Source: Erysipelothrix amsterdamensis
GTDB lineage: Bacteria > Bacillota_I > Bacilli_A > Erysipelotrichales > Erysipelotrichaceae
Length of the DNA: 64,000 bases
Assembly (NCBI RefSeq): GCF_940143175.1
Contig: NZ_OW659496.1
Span: 1,798,001 to 1,862,000, forward strand
Direction of reading: 5' to 3'
Below the pieces are notes generated by a model. It was not told the DNA's origin and made no database searches. It was given only the letters and a program-made list of their open reading frames with translations. Of this stretch, positions 26,156-36,716 are shown piece after piece. Both the position numbers and the translations under genes were made by a program. Numbering within the stretch: the first letter of the stretch is position 1; each line of letters starts with the position of its first letter.

Positions 26156-26168
26156 GGGAATTATTTCA

Positions 26169-27062
26169 TCACTTATTAATTAAATTTTTCTCAACCAAAA
26201 AGTCTCGAGCTACCGTTTCAGGGTTTTTAACTTCCACATCAACACGATAATTTAGTTGACGCGATTCATCGGTCGTAATCGAATTCGATAGTTTTTCCAA
26301 CACGGCTTCTACACCGGGGAAGTCTTTTTCCAAATCCGAACGAACGAGGAATGCCGATTGATAACGGGGAAAGAATTTCAAATCATCCTCCAACATCGTT
26401 ACAGGATAACGATTCACCATTCCATCCGCACTTGTTACGAGCGTAACATCCATATTGTCACTATCCAATCCCGCAAGTTTTAAACCAATATCAATTGAGT
26501 TTGCTTCTTTAAATTCCATATCGTAAAACTTCGTTAATGGCTTATAACGAACCGATCCATTATCATCAAAAAAAGAATGTTCTGCCGCAAAAATAAGATC
26601 ACTCGCAATCGGCTTTAAATCAGAAATTGTTTTTAAGTTATATGTTTCCGCTAAAGCATCGGTAACTGCAACCACATATGAATTCTCAGATCCTAAAGGT
26701 TCCAGTAACTTAACGTTCGCTTTTTCTTGTGCAAGGTTATTTGTGAATTCAAATAATGATTGGTTTGAAGGAATATCTTGAGGGTCTTGTTTTAAAAATG
26801 TTGCCAATACCGTTCCATCCCAACTTAGTGTCATGTCCATCGCACCACTTTTAATTTGATCAAAAGCTAAATTATAAGCCATGGAAGGTTGAATATAAAC
26901 TGAATAATCTGTATACGTTTCAATCATAATTTTAGCCATATACGTCGCAACATTCATCTCCGCAATATCACCGTCAATAATTACAAGGTCTCCCTCTTGA
27001 CGACTGCCACAACCACTTAAAGAAAGCAACAGAATGATTAGAAGTACTAACTTTTTTTTCAT
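26169..27062 (-). CDS. opuCC: Osmoprotectant ABC transporter, substrate-binding lipoprotein
   Basis: This 297-residue protein starts with a lipoprotein signal ending in LLSLSGCGS, with the lipid-bearing Cys at about residue 18. The mature part is an OpuAC-type binding protein (glycine betaine, choline, carnitine class) with YMAKIMIETYTDYSV near residue 41. It hands substrate to the two permeases encoded just upstream; its start overlaps the second permease by 4 bp. The exact ligand cannot be fixed. Confidence 0.92.
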   Translation of the reverse strand: MKKKLVLLIILLLSLSGCGSRQEGDLVIIDGDIAEMNVATYMAKIMIETYTDYSVYIQPSMAYNLAFDQIKSGAMDMTLSWDGTVLATFLKQDPQDIPSNQSLFEFTNNLAQEKANVKLLEPLGSENSYVVAVTDALAETYNLKTISDLKPIASDLIFAAEHSFFDDNGSVRYKPLTKFYDMEFKEANSIDIGLKLAGLDSDNMDVTLVTSADGMVNRYPVTMLEDDLKFFPRYQSAFLVRSDLEKDFPGVEAVLEKLSNSITTDESRQLNYRVDVEVKNPETVARDFLVEKNLINK

Positions 27063-27673
27063 ATTGTTTTACCTCCTTGTTTTAGTTTAAGATGTTTTTC
27101 ATATTGTCCCATTGCCGTATCGATTACAAGCGATATTACAATTAAAGCAAGCGTTCCATATCCGATTAATTTCATATTTTGAGTTCGAACACCCCGATAG
27201 AGAATGGATCCCAAACCACCACCCCCAACAAGTGAGCCAAAGACGGCAACACCGACTGATGTGACGACCGCAATACGCATCCCTGAGAAAATAAATGGAA
27301 ATGCAATCGGTAATTCTACTTTAAAAAGTCTTTGGATTTTTGTCATTCCCATACCTTGTGCTGCTTCTCGAATTCCAGGATCAACACTTTCCAATCCTGT
27401 TACCGTATTCAAAACAACGGGAAGTAAGGAATAAAGCACTAAACCAATAATTACGGTTTTCTTTGTAGGTCCAAAAAATGCCATCAAAATCCCAAGCATT
27501 GCAAGCGTTGGTATTGTTTGAAGAATATCTACGAGTAACAAAATAGGTTTCTTAAATTTTGGATATACATAAGCAATCATTCCAATAATAAGACCTAAGA
27601 TAAGTAGGAAAAACGCAGAAACTAAAACAAGAAATAGATGTTCTAATACCATATTAACGGTCATGTTGCGCAC
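27059..27673 (-). CDS. opuCD: Osmoprotectant ABC transporter permease (second)
   Basis: The 204-residue protein has five to six membrane segments and the permease EAA-like loop EAAQGMGMTKIQRLFKVELP (about residues 102-121) that docks to the ATPase. It overlaps the first permease gene by 20 bp and the binding-protein gene by 4 bp. The gene order ATPase-permease-permease-binding protein differs from the Bacillus opuC order, where the binding protein sits between the permeases. Confidence 0.9.
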   Translation of the reverse strand: MRNMTVNMVLEHLFLVLVSAFFLLILGLIIGMIAYVYPKFKKPILLLVDILQTIPTLAMLGILMAFFGPTKKTVIIGLVLYSLLPVVLNTVTGLESVDPGIREAAQGMGMTKIQRLFKVELPIAFPFIFSGMRIAVVTSVGVAVFGSLVGGGGLGSILYRGVRTQNMKLIGYGTLALIVISLVIDTAMGQYEKHLKLKQGGKTI

Positions 27674-28295
27674 CTCCTGTTGTTAGTCCTTTTGGCATAA
27701 ACTTTGTTTGGAGATAATCCACAAAGTATCCCATTAAAATCGCAAGGATGGCGGATGGAATCGCTCCGATAAGAATTGTTTCTTGAACATTGGTATCAAT
27801 TCCACGATAAATAAAGACGCCCAAGCCACCTTGACCAATCATAGCAGCAAGTACAGCCCAACTTACGGTATATACAGTCGACATGCGAATTCCCGCAAAT
27901 ATAGAAGGTACTGCCATCGGTAATTCTACTTTTAGAAGTGATTGCCACTGGGTCATTCCAATACCACGTGCCGCTTCTACATAACTGGCATCCACTTCTA
28001 AAATTCCAGCATAGGTGTTTTTTAAGACGGGGAAAATTGCATACGCAGTAAGAGCAATATAAATTGTCTTAGGACGCATACCCGTATAAACAAAAAGCAC
28101 TCCAATAAAAACAATCCCCGGTATGGTTTGAAATAAACCAATAATAGGCATTACATACTTAGAAATCTTTTTAAAACGGGATAATATGGACGCTAAGACG
28201 ATCGCAATGATTGATCCAAGTGTTACCGCAACTACCACAAATTTAATATGCGTGAAAATCGCTTTAATAAGTTCTGGAAGGATAGCACTACTCAT
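27654..28295 (-). CDS. opuCB: Osmoprotectant ABC transporter permease (first)
   Basis: This 213-residue permease has six predicted membrane segments and the coupling loop EAARGIGMTQWQSLLKVELP (about residues 106-125). The start at 28295 (MSSAILPEL) is chosen because it overlaps the ATPase stop (ATGAGTAG) in the manner of coupled genes; an in-frame upstream Met would lie well inside the ATPase gene. It resembles opuCD closely enough for the two to be an old duplication. Confidence 0.9.
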   Translation of the reverse strand: MSSAILPELIKAIFTHIKFVVVAVTLGSIIAIVLASILSRFKKISKYVMPIIGLFQTIPGIVFIGVLFVYTGMRPKTIYIALTAYAIFPVLKNTYAGILEVDASYVEAARGIGMTQWQSLLKVELPMAVPSIFAGIRMSTVYTVSWAVLAAMIGQGGLGVFIYRGIDTNVQETILIGAIPSAILAILMGYFVDYLQTKFMPKGLTTGGAQHDR

Positions 28296-29418
28296 TACCA
28301 TCACCACCCCAAACAACATTAGTAAGACTTCGGGCAATCGAACCACGAGTAATAATTCCAGTTACTTCACGATCATCATTAATCACGATGACATAATCAC
28401 GTTTGTTTTCTGTAATTTCTCCAATTGCTTGTTGAGCATCCTCATTCTGATTGAATGCAGGAACACTTTTTTCAACCACTTCCGATACACGTTGATACGT
28501 ATCACGTTTTGAAATAAGTTCATCAATCCATGCAACACCTAAATATTTTTTATGTTCATCCACAACAACAACACTGTTTAAATCACGTGTACGCATTAAA
28601 CCTAAACATTCCATAATAGGTCTTCGATCAAAAACCTTAAATACATTTGGTTTCATTAAATCACCACAAGTTAAGTCAAATGATGATCCATTCTCATGCA
28701 TTTGTTTCCCCATAAATTGTTTAACTTGCTTGGTAGCAGGATTTCGTAACATTTCTTCAGGTGTTGCTTTCTGAACAATTTTACCATCTTCCATAAATAC
28801 AATAGTATCGGCCATCTTAATTGCTTCATCCATATCATGTGTAACAAATACAATGGTAATCCCTAGTTTTTCTTGAATAGACTTAACTTCATCTTGTAAC
28901 GTATCTCGTGTTACAGGATCTAAAGCACCAAAAGGTTCATCCATAAGAATCACTGGTGGGTTTGCTGCAAGTGCTCGCAAAACCCCGATACGTTGTTGTT
29001 GTCCACCACTTAGTTCAGATGGGAAGCGATTCGCATATGTCTCATAAGGCATACCGACTAAAGGCATCAATTCCCTTACCCGTTCATCAATCTTCGTTTC
29101 ATCCCACTTTAAAAGCCTAGGAACAATCGCAATATTATCAGCGAGTGTCATATTGGGAAAAAGACCAATTTGTTGGATTACGTAACCAATATTACGACGT
29201 AAATCAATCACGTTCATCTCATCAATCTTTTGGCCATTAATGTATATTTCTCCACCATCATGTTTGATAATCCGATTCAACATCTTTAATGTTGTTGTTT
29301 TACCACAGCCTGATGGTCCGATAAGGCATACAAATTCCCCTTGTTTTATTGTTAGATTTAAGTTTTCAATAACGACTTTATCGTTATAAACTTTCTTAAC
29401 ATTTCTGTATTCGATCAT
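28288..29418 (-). CDS. opuCA: Osmoprotectant ABC transporter ATPase with CBS domains
   Basis: The 376-residue subunit has Walker A GPSGCGKTT (about residues 34-42), the signature LSGGQQQR (about 134), Walker B ILMDEPFGALD (about 155) and the switch histidine in THD (about 190). Two CBS domains follow from about residue 255 to the end. In OpuA-type transporters the CBS pair senses ionic strength, and in OpuC of several Firmicutes it binds cyclic-di-AMP; a c-di-AMP receptor homologue is also in this window (41.8 kb). Which signal acts here is inference. Confidence 0.93.
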   Translation of the reverse strand: MIEYRNVKKVYNDKVVIENLNLTIKQGEFVCLIGPSGCGKTTTLKMLNRIIKHDGGEIYINGQKIDEMNVIDLRRNIGYVIQQIGLFPNMTLADNIAIVPRLLKWDETKIDERVRELMPLVGMPYETYANRFPSELSGGQQQRIGVLRALAANPPVILMDEPFGALDPVTRDTLQDEVKSIQEKLGITIVFVTHDMDEAIKMADTIVFMEDGKIVQKATPEEMLRNPATKQVKQFMGKQMHENGSSFDLTCGDLMKPNVFKVFDRRPIMECLGLMRTRDLNSVVVVDEHKKYLGVAWIDELISKRDTYQRVSEVVEKSVPAFNQNEDAQQAIGEITENKRDYVIVINDDREVTGIITRGSIARSLTNVVWGGDGNE

Positions 29419-29854
29419 ATATTTTCCTCCTATTTTAATGCAGCCGCATAAAAAAAAATGTACGCGACATTTCCCTTAAAATTCATTCAGAATGTTGATT
29501 CAAGCACAACTTAATTAAGAGTCACTTATGATAATTTTTACCATAATGATATAAATAGTATAACGCAAAATACAATTTGAGACAAATTGACCTCTCATTT
29601 TCTATTTCCACAAATTCAATAGAAGCATAAAAATCTCATCTAAAGTCCCCTGAAAAACACACACTCAATCAAGCACAATTCACAATTCAAACGATTAACT
29701 CCAACAGAACCCAATTGTCCTACAAGGGCGTTAAAGCGGCCATAAGCGATAATTATCATCTCTAGACATCATTTATCCAACAATCGATCAAAACATATCC
29801 AAATAGCGTGAAAACAGTTCTAACAGCCTATATCCCTTCAAGAATAAAAAAGAA
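29419..29854. other. 436-bp gene-free region between opuC and focA
   Basis: The right part (about 29590-29840) shows no gene and no clear signal. The left part holds the opuC promoter and a leader of about 130 nt. In that leader, on the minus strand, AAATGT and ACATTT (29455-29471) form a 6-bp stem with a 5-nt loop followed by nine T residues, which looks like a weak terminator about 30 nt before the opuCA start. Confidence 0.5.
29557..29585 (-). promoter_or_regulatory. Promoter of the opuC operon
   Basis: On the minus strand -35 TTGTCT (29580-29585) and -10 TATACT (29557-29562) are exactly 17 bp apart. Transcription would start near 29550. Confidence 0.75.
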
Positions 29855-29873
29855 TCACGAAATGTGATTCTTT
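29845..29873 (-). terminator. Intrinsic terminator overlapping the focA stop codon
   Basis: On the minus strand AAAGAATCAC pairs with GTGATTCTTT around ATTTC and a T run follows. The TGA of focA (29855-29857) is inside the right arm. Confidence 0.9.
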
Positions 29874-30607
29874 GCATGGGATGCATGCGTATAAAGATAA
29901 CCTACCAATACCGCACCACCAATTATATTACCCAGATAAGAAAAGAAAATGTTTGATGCAAATTCAGAAAATTGAATCACCCCATTTTGCATACCTGCTG
30001 TTAATAAAAACATGTTCGCAACACTATGTTGGAAGCCAAGTAATACAAAAACCATCACTGGGAACCAAATCCCCATAATCTTTCCTGCACCATCTTTGAT
30101 TGCCACATTAAGCCACACCGCTAAACCTACAAACCAATTACAACCAATCCCTGAAATAAACGTTGCCATCGGTGAATACGATGCCTTCCCCATTGCTAAA
30201 CGGTTCACTGTTTCTGTATAGTGACTTAATTCGCCACGACCTAAAATGAGTGCTACAAAAACTGCACCTACTAAGTTCGCAAGTGTAATGACAAGCCAGT
30301 TGATTGAAAGCTCTTTTAACGTAACTTTCTGATTTGCATAAGAAGTACCCACTACAGTCATATTTCCTGTAATTAACTCACCACCGGCAAGCAAAATCAC
30401 AATTAAACCAATTGGAAATACACTGGCACCCAAAACATTACCAAGTCCACCATCGACGGTAGCTACGATTTTAATATATGCGAGATAGCCTAGAGAAATC
30501 ATTGCCCCTGCAATAAACCCTAAAATACAACGTTGCTTCGTTGTTTTATGTACCTTCATAACCCCTAAATCAGATACACGTTCTACAGTTTCATCTAATG
30601 AATACAT
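29855..30607 (-). CDS. focA: Formate/nitrite-family channel
   Basis: The 250-residue FNT channel has six membrane helices with the family motifs FPIGLIVILLAGGELITGN (helix 2b region, about residue 60) and GIGCNWFVGLAVWL (about 155). It moves formate or a related small anion. The start at 30607 follows GGAGGAG; an upstream Met gives an unlikely 18-residue extension. It is unlinked to pflA here (6 kb apart) but fits the same fermentation. Nitrite or hydrosulfide specificity cannot be excluded. Confidence 0.88.
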   Translation of the reverse strand: MYSLDETVERVSDLGVMKVHKTTKQRCILGFIAGAMISLGYLAYIKIVATVDGGLGNVLGASVFPIGLIVILLAGGELITGNMTVVGTSYANQKVTLKELSINWLVITLANLVGAVFVALILGRGELSHYTETVNRLAMGKASYSPMATFISGIGCNWFVGLAVWLNVAIKDGAGKIMGIWFPVMVFVLLGFQHSVANMFLLTAGMQNGVIQFSEFASNIFFSYLGNIIGGAVLVGYLYTHASHAKNHIS

Positions 30608-30754
30608 AAGTCTCCTCCAAGTTCCAAATGTAATCTTACGTTGAGTATAAACCCAATACAAGGGTACACACTTAAAGTTTGTGAATATTTAGGCATCAAT
30701 ATTTTAAATTGTTTCAGTTTCACGAGACTTTGTTTATATCTGACATGATTGCAC

Positions 30755-30789
30755 AAAAAAAACCACCGTCTCTAAGATGACGATGGTTT
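30755..30789 (-). terminator. Intrinsic terminator after fba
   Basis: On the minus strand AAACCATCGTC pairs with GACGGTGGTTT (one G-U pair) around an 8-nt loop and a T run follows. Confidence 0.9.
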
Positions 30790-30811
30790 ATAAATGTTTG
30801 ATTGATTGGAA

Positions 30812-31678
30812 TTAAGCTTGGTTAGCTGAACCCATCATTTCAATTTTTTCTTTAACTGTAGCACGGATTGCATCTGTACCAGGAGCTAAAAGTTTACGAG
30901 GGTCAAATCCTTTACCTTCTAAATCTTTTCCTGATTCGATGTATTTACGTGTTGCTTCAGCAAATACTAATTGACATTCTGTGTTCACGTTAATTTTTGA
31001 AACACCTAATTCAATAGCTTTTTTGATTTGGTCTTCAGGAATGCCTGATCCACCGTGTAATACTAAAGGAATGCTTCCTGTAGCAGCTTTAATTGCTTCT
31101 AAAGTTTCAAAGCTTAAACCTGCCCAGTTTTCTGGGTATTTACCGTGAATGTTACCAATACCAGCTGCTAGGAAATCAATTCCTGTGTCAGCGATTATTT
31201 TACATTCTGCTGGATCTGCAAGTTCACCTGTACCGATGATTCCGTCTTCTTCTCCACCAATTGAACCTACTTCAGCTTCAACTGAAACACCTTTTGAATG
31301 AGCTAATTCAACGATTGCTTTTGTTTGTGCTAAGTTTTCTTCGAATGGTAAGTGTGATCCATCATACATTACTGATGTGAATCCTGCTTCGATACATTCT
31401 TTAGCGCCTTCAAAACTACCGTGGTCTAAGTGTAATGCTACTGGAACTGTAATATTTAGTTCTTCTAACATACCGTTTACCATACCAACGATTGTTTTGT
31501 AACCTGTCATATATTTACCAGCACCTTCTGATACTGCTAATAAGATAGGTGACTTCATTTCTTCTGCTTGAAGAAGAGCTGCTTTTGTCCACTCTAAGTT
31601 ATTAATGTTAATTGCTGGTACAGCGTAGTGTCCGTCACGTGCTGCTTCCAAAATGCCTTTAGCTGATACTAATGCCAT
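30812..31678 (-). CDS. fba: Class II fructose-bisphosphate aldolase
   Basis: This 288-residue zinc enzyme splits fructose-1,6-bisphosphate in glycolysis. The zinc and catalytic segments are present: HLDHGSFE (about residue 82), EVGSIGGEEDG (about 136) and LHGGSGIP (about 207). Codon use is strongly biased as expected for a highly expressed gene. It lies 30 bp after pyrG in the rpoE-pyrG-fba order of Bacillus. A tagatose-bisphosphate aldolase would look similar but the context favours Fba. Confidence 0.96.
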   Translation of the reverse strand: MALVSAKGILEAARDGHYAVPAININNLEWTKAALLQAEEMKSPILLAVSEGAGKYMTGYKTIVGMVNGMLEELNITVPVALHLDHGSFEGAKECIEAGFTSVMYDGSHLPFEENLAQTKAIVELAHSKGVSVEAEVGSIGGEEDGIIGTGELADPAECKIIADTGIDFLAAGIGNIHGKYPENWAGLSFETLEAIKAATGSIPLVLHGGSGIPEDQIKKAIELGVSKINVNTECQLVFAEATRKYIESGKDLEGKGFDPRKLLAPGTDAIRATVKEKIEMMGSANQA

Positions 31679-31707
31679 AATAATAAATTCCTCCTATTTA
31701 TATATAT

Positions 31708-33424
<1,717 letters not shown>

Positions 33425-33437
33425 CCAAAGACTTCAA

Positions 33438-33758
33438 TTATTCTTCCTCAATGCTCGGAACAATCTCAAATTCTTCGAAATCTTCGTCATAATCGTCATA
33501 AGTATCTAATAAATCAGGGTCAATTTGTAAACTTTCTAAAGTATGACGCTCGCGTAAATCCCATTTATTTCCTTCTAATGAGATAAATCGTGAATCCATC
33601 ATCATTGCATTATAGAATGATGCCACTTTTCTTTTTGAAATTTCTTCTGAGAAATTTACTTCTTCAGCGACTTCTTTCCACAATTTACTAAATACAATTT
33701 CTTTACGTTTTCTCTTTAATTTTTCATATGCAATATCACTTAATGATTTTGATGACAT
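33438..33758 (-). CDS. rpoE: RNA polymerase delta subunit (short form)
   Basis: Delta is a Gram-positive RNA polymerase subunit that speeds recycling and sharpens promoter choice. The N-terminal winged-helix HARE-HTH domain fills residues 1-75 (SLSDIAYEKLKRKRKEIVFSKLW motif region). The acidic tail, which is about 80-90 residues in Bacillus, is only about 28 residues here (DTYDDYDEDFEEFE and so on). The whole is 106 residues against about 170 in Bacillus. It is upstream of pyrG as expected. The pyrG promoter overlaps its 3' flank. Confidence 0.9.
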   Translation of the reverse strand: MSSKSLSDIAYEKLKRKRKEIVFSKLWKEVAEEVNFSEEISKRKVASFYNAMMMDSRFISLEGNKWDLRERHTLESLQIDPDLLDTYDDYDEDFEEFEIVPSIEEE

Positions 33759-33761
33759 AGT

Positions 33762-34163
33762 TTATACCTCCGGTTCCCACCTACATTCGAATTCAAGCGT
33801 ATCAATATGTGACCCAGCTTGCTTCAAATGATACCTCATATAAAGAAGACCACTTCTAACTTCTAATGTTTCTACTTCAACCTCGAACACTAAAATTCCC
33901 TGTGCGCTTGAGACGAGCAACTCTGTTTGTTCGCCTTTACAGAAAACTCCTTGTGTTAACCATTCACCTTGCCGCTTAAATGACACCTCGTCATTGGTGA
34001 AATCAAGAATAACATATGCGTCTTCCTCGTCATACATTATGCGTTGATACAATCCATAGTTTATAAGATCAGCTTGGTTATCCGTTCGATGAAATGATTC
34101 ATCACGAGATTTTTGCTTAATAGTGACTTTAGTTTTGATGGAGATCCCCCTTACGTATTTCAC
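33762..34163 (-). CDS. ywiB: DUF1934 (YwiB-like) protein; start codon uncertain
   Basis: This cytosolic beta-barrel-like protein of about 125-133 residues matches DUF1934 (YwiB), whose function is unknown. The only conventional start is a GTG at 34163, which coincides with the predicted transcription start of a near-consensus promoter and has no ribosome site. A strong AAGGGGG (34146-34152) lies further down, exactly 6 nt before an ATC codon at 34137-34139, after which the family similarity begins. So the gene is either leaderless or uses ATC. It precedes rpoE by 3 bp. Confidence 0.8.
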   Translation of the reverse strand: MKYVRGISIKTKVTIKQKSRDESFHRTDNQADLINYGLYQRIMYDEEDAYVILDFTNDEVSFKRQGEWLTQGVFCKGEQTELLVSSAQGILVFEVEVETLEVRSGLLYMRYHLKQAGSHIDTLEFECRWEPEV

Positions 34164-34169
34164 CTATGT

Positions 34170-34197
34170 ATTATATGGCTTTGAACAACAATGTCAA
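34170..34197 (-). promoter_or_regulatory. Near-consensus promoter of the DUF1934-rpoE transcript
   Basis: On the minus strand -35 TTGACA (34192-34197) and -10 TATAAT (34170-34175) are 16 bp apart, both perfect. The start point is predicted at about 34163. Confidence 0.85.
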
Positions 34198-34216
34198 CAT
34201 GTTTATTACATAAAGT

Positions 34217-34246
34217 AAAAAAGTGTGCTTCAATACACACACTTTC
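34217..34246 (-). terminator. Intrinsic terminator after pepP
   Basis: On the minus strand AAAGTGTG pairs with CACACTTT around a 10-nt loop and a T run follows. Confidence 0.88.
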
Positions 34247-34260
34247 ATTTTACATTCACA

Positions 34261-35481
34261 TTACTTCACAAAATACGCTTCGATTTCACTTACTTCTCGC
34301 ATGATTTGTGGGGCTAAATCTTCGCACCCATTTTCGGTTACGAGAAGGTCTGTTTCAATGCGAATTCCGATTCCTTCTTCCGCAATATAAAGCCCCGGCT
34401 CGTTAGTAATAACGTTTCCTGGAACAAGCGGTTGCCCACGATCAAGCCAAACGTCATGTGTGTCCAAACCGAGTGAATGTCCAATACTATGGTAGTAGTA
34501 ACGACCTACTTCCTCAACGTTATCAATAAGTCCGAGTTTTATACATGATTGACCTAAAGTCTCTTTTGAGATTTCATTCAATTCCATTATCGAAATACCT
34601 GGCTTCACGGATTCATTGATGATGTGGAAAGTATTCAAGACTTCTTGGTAAACTTCTTTTTGGCGTGGTGTAAACGTTCCATTAATTGGAAACGTACGAG
34701 AAATATCGGCACCATAACCGTTTACACGAATTCCTAAGTCTAATAATACAAGGTCACCGTCATTTAACGGTTGATTGTTTGAGATGTAATGGAGGACTGT
34801 CGCATTCTTACCACTTGCACAAATTGTGTCAAACATTAAATCACCGTGCGCCTTATTGCCTTCATACAAGAAACGTGCAGCCATATCATTTTCATTCGCA
34901 CCTGGTTTCATTTCTTCCACCATCGCTTTGATTGCATGATCTGTTACATCGATTGCATTGCGAATTGCTTCAACTTCTTCAGGATGCTTAATTTGACGAC
35001 AACGTACAAGACATTCAAATACATCGACAACATTCTCTTCGCCAACTGCATCCGCAAAGACAAGTCCTGATGAGTGTTCAACATCGCCAATGGTATCGTG
35101 ATCCATATCAACACCGATTGAAAGTCCTGAATCCAACACAGAAGTTACATATGCATCAAATTCGTTAAAGTAACGAACATCTTCAATACCTGAAATCGCT
35201 TGTGCTTCTTCTTTAGTCATGAAATATCCAACCCATTTTTCCATATCTGGATTTATTTCTCGTAAAAATAAGATTTCATGATTGGTTTCTTTTTCAAAAA
35301 CAACAACAGCTTCCGGTTCTTCAATGCCTGTTACATAATAAAAGTTTCGATTCGCTGAGAAAGGGTATTCTGCATCCGCTGAACGACGAACGCCGCATCC
35401 GCTGAATAAAAACGTAACTGTCTTTTCAGGCAATTCATTCATCACCTTTTCACGAATATTGATATAAGTTTGTTTTTTCAT
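34261..35481 (-). CDS. pepP: Xaa-Pro aminopeptidase (M24B, aminopeptidase P)
   Basis: The 406-residue protein has an N-terminal AMP_N domain (about residues 1-130) and a C-terminal pita-bread metallopeptidase domain. The five metal ligands are visible: D in VLLDLGIR and in YGADISRTF, H in HSIGHSLGLD, E in NEPG and E in IRIETDLL. It removes N-terminal residues before proline, helping use peptides taken from the host. It lies 3 bp after the HD-domain gene, so the two probably share a transcript. Confidence 0.93.
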   Translation of the reverse strand: MKKQTYINIREKVMNELPEKTVTFLFSGCGVRRSADAEYPFSANRNFYYVTGIEEPEAVVVFEKETNHEILFLREINPDMEKWVGYFMTKEEAQAISGIEDVRYFNEFDAYVTSVLDSGLSIGVDMDHDTIGDVEHSSGLVFADAVGEENVVDVFECLVRCRQIKHPEEVEAIRNAIDVTDHAIKAMVEEMKPGANENDMAARFLYEGNKAHGDLMFDTICASGKNATVLHYISNNQPLNDGDLVLLDLGIRVNGYGADISRTFPINGTFTPRQKEVYQEVLNTFHIINESVKPGISIMELNEISKETLGQSCIKLGLIDNVEEVGRYYYHSIGHSLGLDTHDVWLDRGQPLVPGNVITNEPGLYIAEEGIGIRIETDLLVTENGCEDLAPQIMREVSEIEAYFVK

Positions 35482-35483
35482 GA

Positions 35484-36716
35484 TTATACCTCCTCAGGGT
35501 AGAAAATCTTTTCGTCCTGTTTCTTTTCACCCGTTGCGAATCCACGAACGATTGAGGATGCGCTGGTTAATTCTACAAGCGTACCGTTTTTAAGTGCAAC
35601 CCATAATCCTTCTTCACCGTTTTCCACATAAGGAGAGTAAAGAATCTGAGACTGTTGATCACTAATAACATAGTAACGATTGTCAAAGCCTGCATTTTGA
35701 ACTCGTTCTTTAATTGAATCTACTTGATATGAAGATTCAAGATCTTCGTATTTAAAGAGTTTTCGATTTAAAAGACGTAACGCCAAGTCTTTTAAGATCG
35801 GATCCTTTGATTTTGTAAGTGACATAAATCCAGCATAACAGGTTGATTCATCTAATTCAAAATGCTCTTGTGTACTAATGTTACCACCCGAAACAAAAGG
35901 CTTAAAAAACGATAATTCATCGCCCAGTTCTTTTCCCTCATGAACTAAATCCTTCATGCGTTCAAAAATCGCGAAGAGAATCATTTCAAAGCTTCGTGAT
36001 GTTGGATGTAAGTAAACCTGCCAATACATTTGATAGCGGGCCATAATATAGTCCTCTACGGCATGAATTCCGCTTTCTTTCACAACAAGCTTATCATCGA
36101 TAACAATAAGTGTTCTTAAGATTCGTGATAAATCAAATTCACCGTAACTTACACCCGTAAAATAAGAGTCCCGCAAAAGATAATCCATACGGTCTGCATC
36201 CAATTGACTCGAGATAATTTGAGTTAAGAGTTTACGTGAATGGCGATGCGCAATAATATCCGCAACCATTTGAGGTAACTCGGGATGAGCCTCGCTAAGA
36301 ATCTTATGCACGTTCGTATCCTCTAAAATAATTCGATCCGTAAACGTTTCATGATTTACCGATGTCACGGACTCAAAAGCATGTGAAAAAGGGCCATGTC
36401 CCACATCATGAAGCAATCCTGCACACAATAATGCAACGTGTTCCAAATCAGAAAGTGTATCTGCTAGACCATTTACATTATCAATCATTAAACGAACCAC
36501 TTCATAAACCCCGACAGAATGAGAAAAACGAGAGTGCTCTGCGCCATGATAAACTTGATTTGTCCCACCTAATTGATGGATGCGTCTAAGTCTTTGGAAC
36601 TCTGGTGCGTTAATCAGATCCCAAATAACTTGATGATGTACATGAATGTATCCGTGCACAGGATCTCGTAAGACCTTGTGCTCGGAAGTCGGCTTAAATT
36701 TTATTGATATATTCAT
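35484..36716 (-). CDS. HD-domain phosphohydrolase (YwfO/SAMHD1-like)
   Basis: The 410-residue protein has the metal-binding H...HD...D pattern of the HD superfamily: HSRFSHSVGVYE (about residue 60), GLLHDVGHGPFSHAFE (about 97) and DADRMDYLLRDS (about 178). Related Firmicutes proteins are dNTP triphosphohydrolases or phosphatases, but the substrate here is open. Its start overlaps the gltX end by 23 bp and has only a weak ribosome site, so translation probably depends on gltX. Confidence 0.85.
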   Translation of the reverse strand: MNISIKFKPTSEHKVLRDPVHGYIHVHHQVIWDLINAPEFQRLRRIHQLGGTNQVYHGAEHSRFSHSVGVYEVVRLMIDNVNGLADTLSDLEHVALLCAGLLHDVGHGPFSHAFESVTSVNHETFTDRIILEDTNVHKILSEAHPELPQMVADIIAHRHSRKLLTQIISSQLDADRMDYLLRDSYFTGVSYGEFDLSRILRTLIVIDDKLVVKESGIHAVEDYIMARYQMYWQVYLHPTSRSFEMILFAIFERMKDLVHEGKELGDELSFFKPFVSGGNISTQEHFELDESTCYAGFMSLTKSKDPILKDLALRLLNRKLFKYEDLESSYQVDSIKERVQNAGFDNRYYVISDQQSQILYSPYVENGEEGLWVALKNGTLVELTSASSIVRGFATGEKKQDEKIFYPEEV

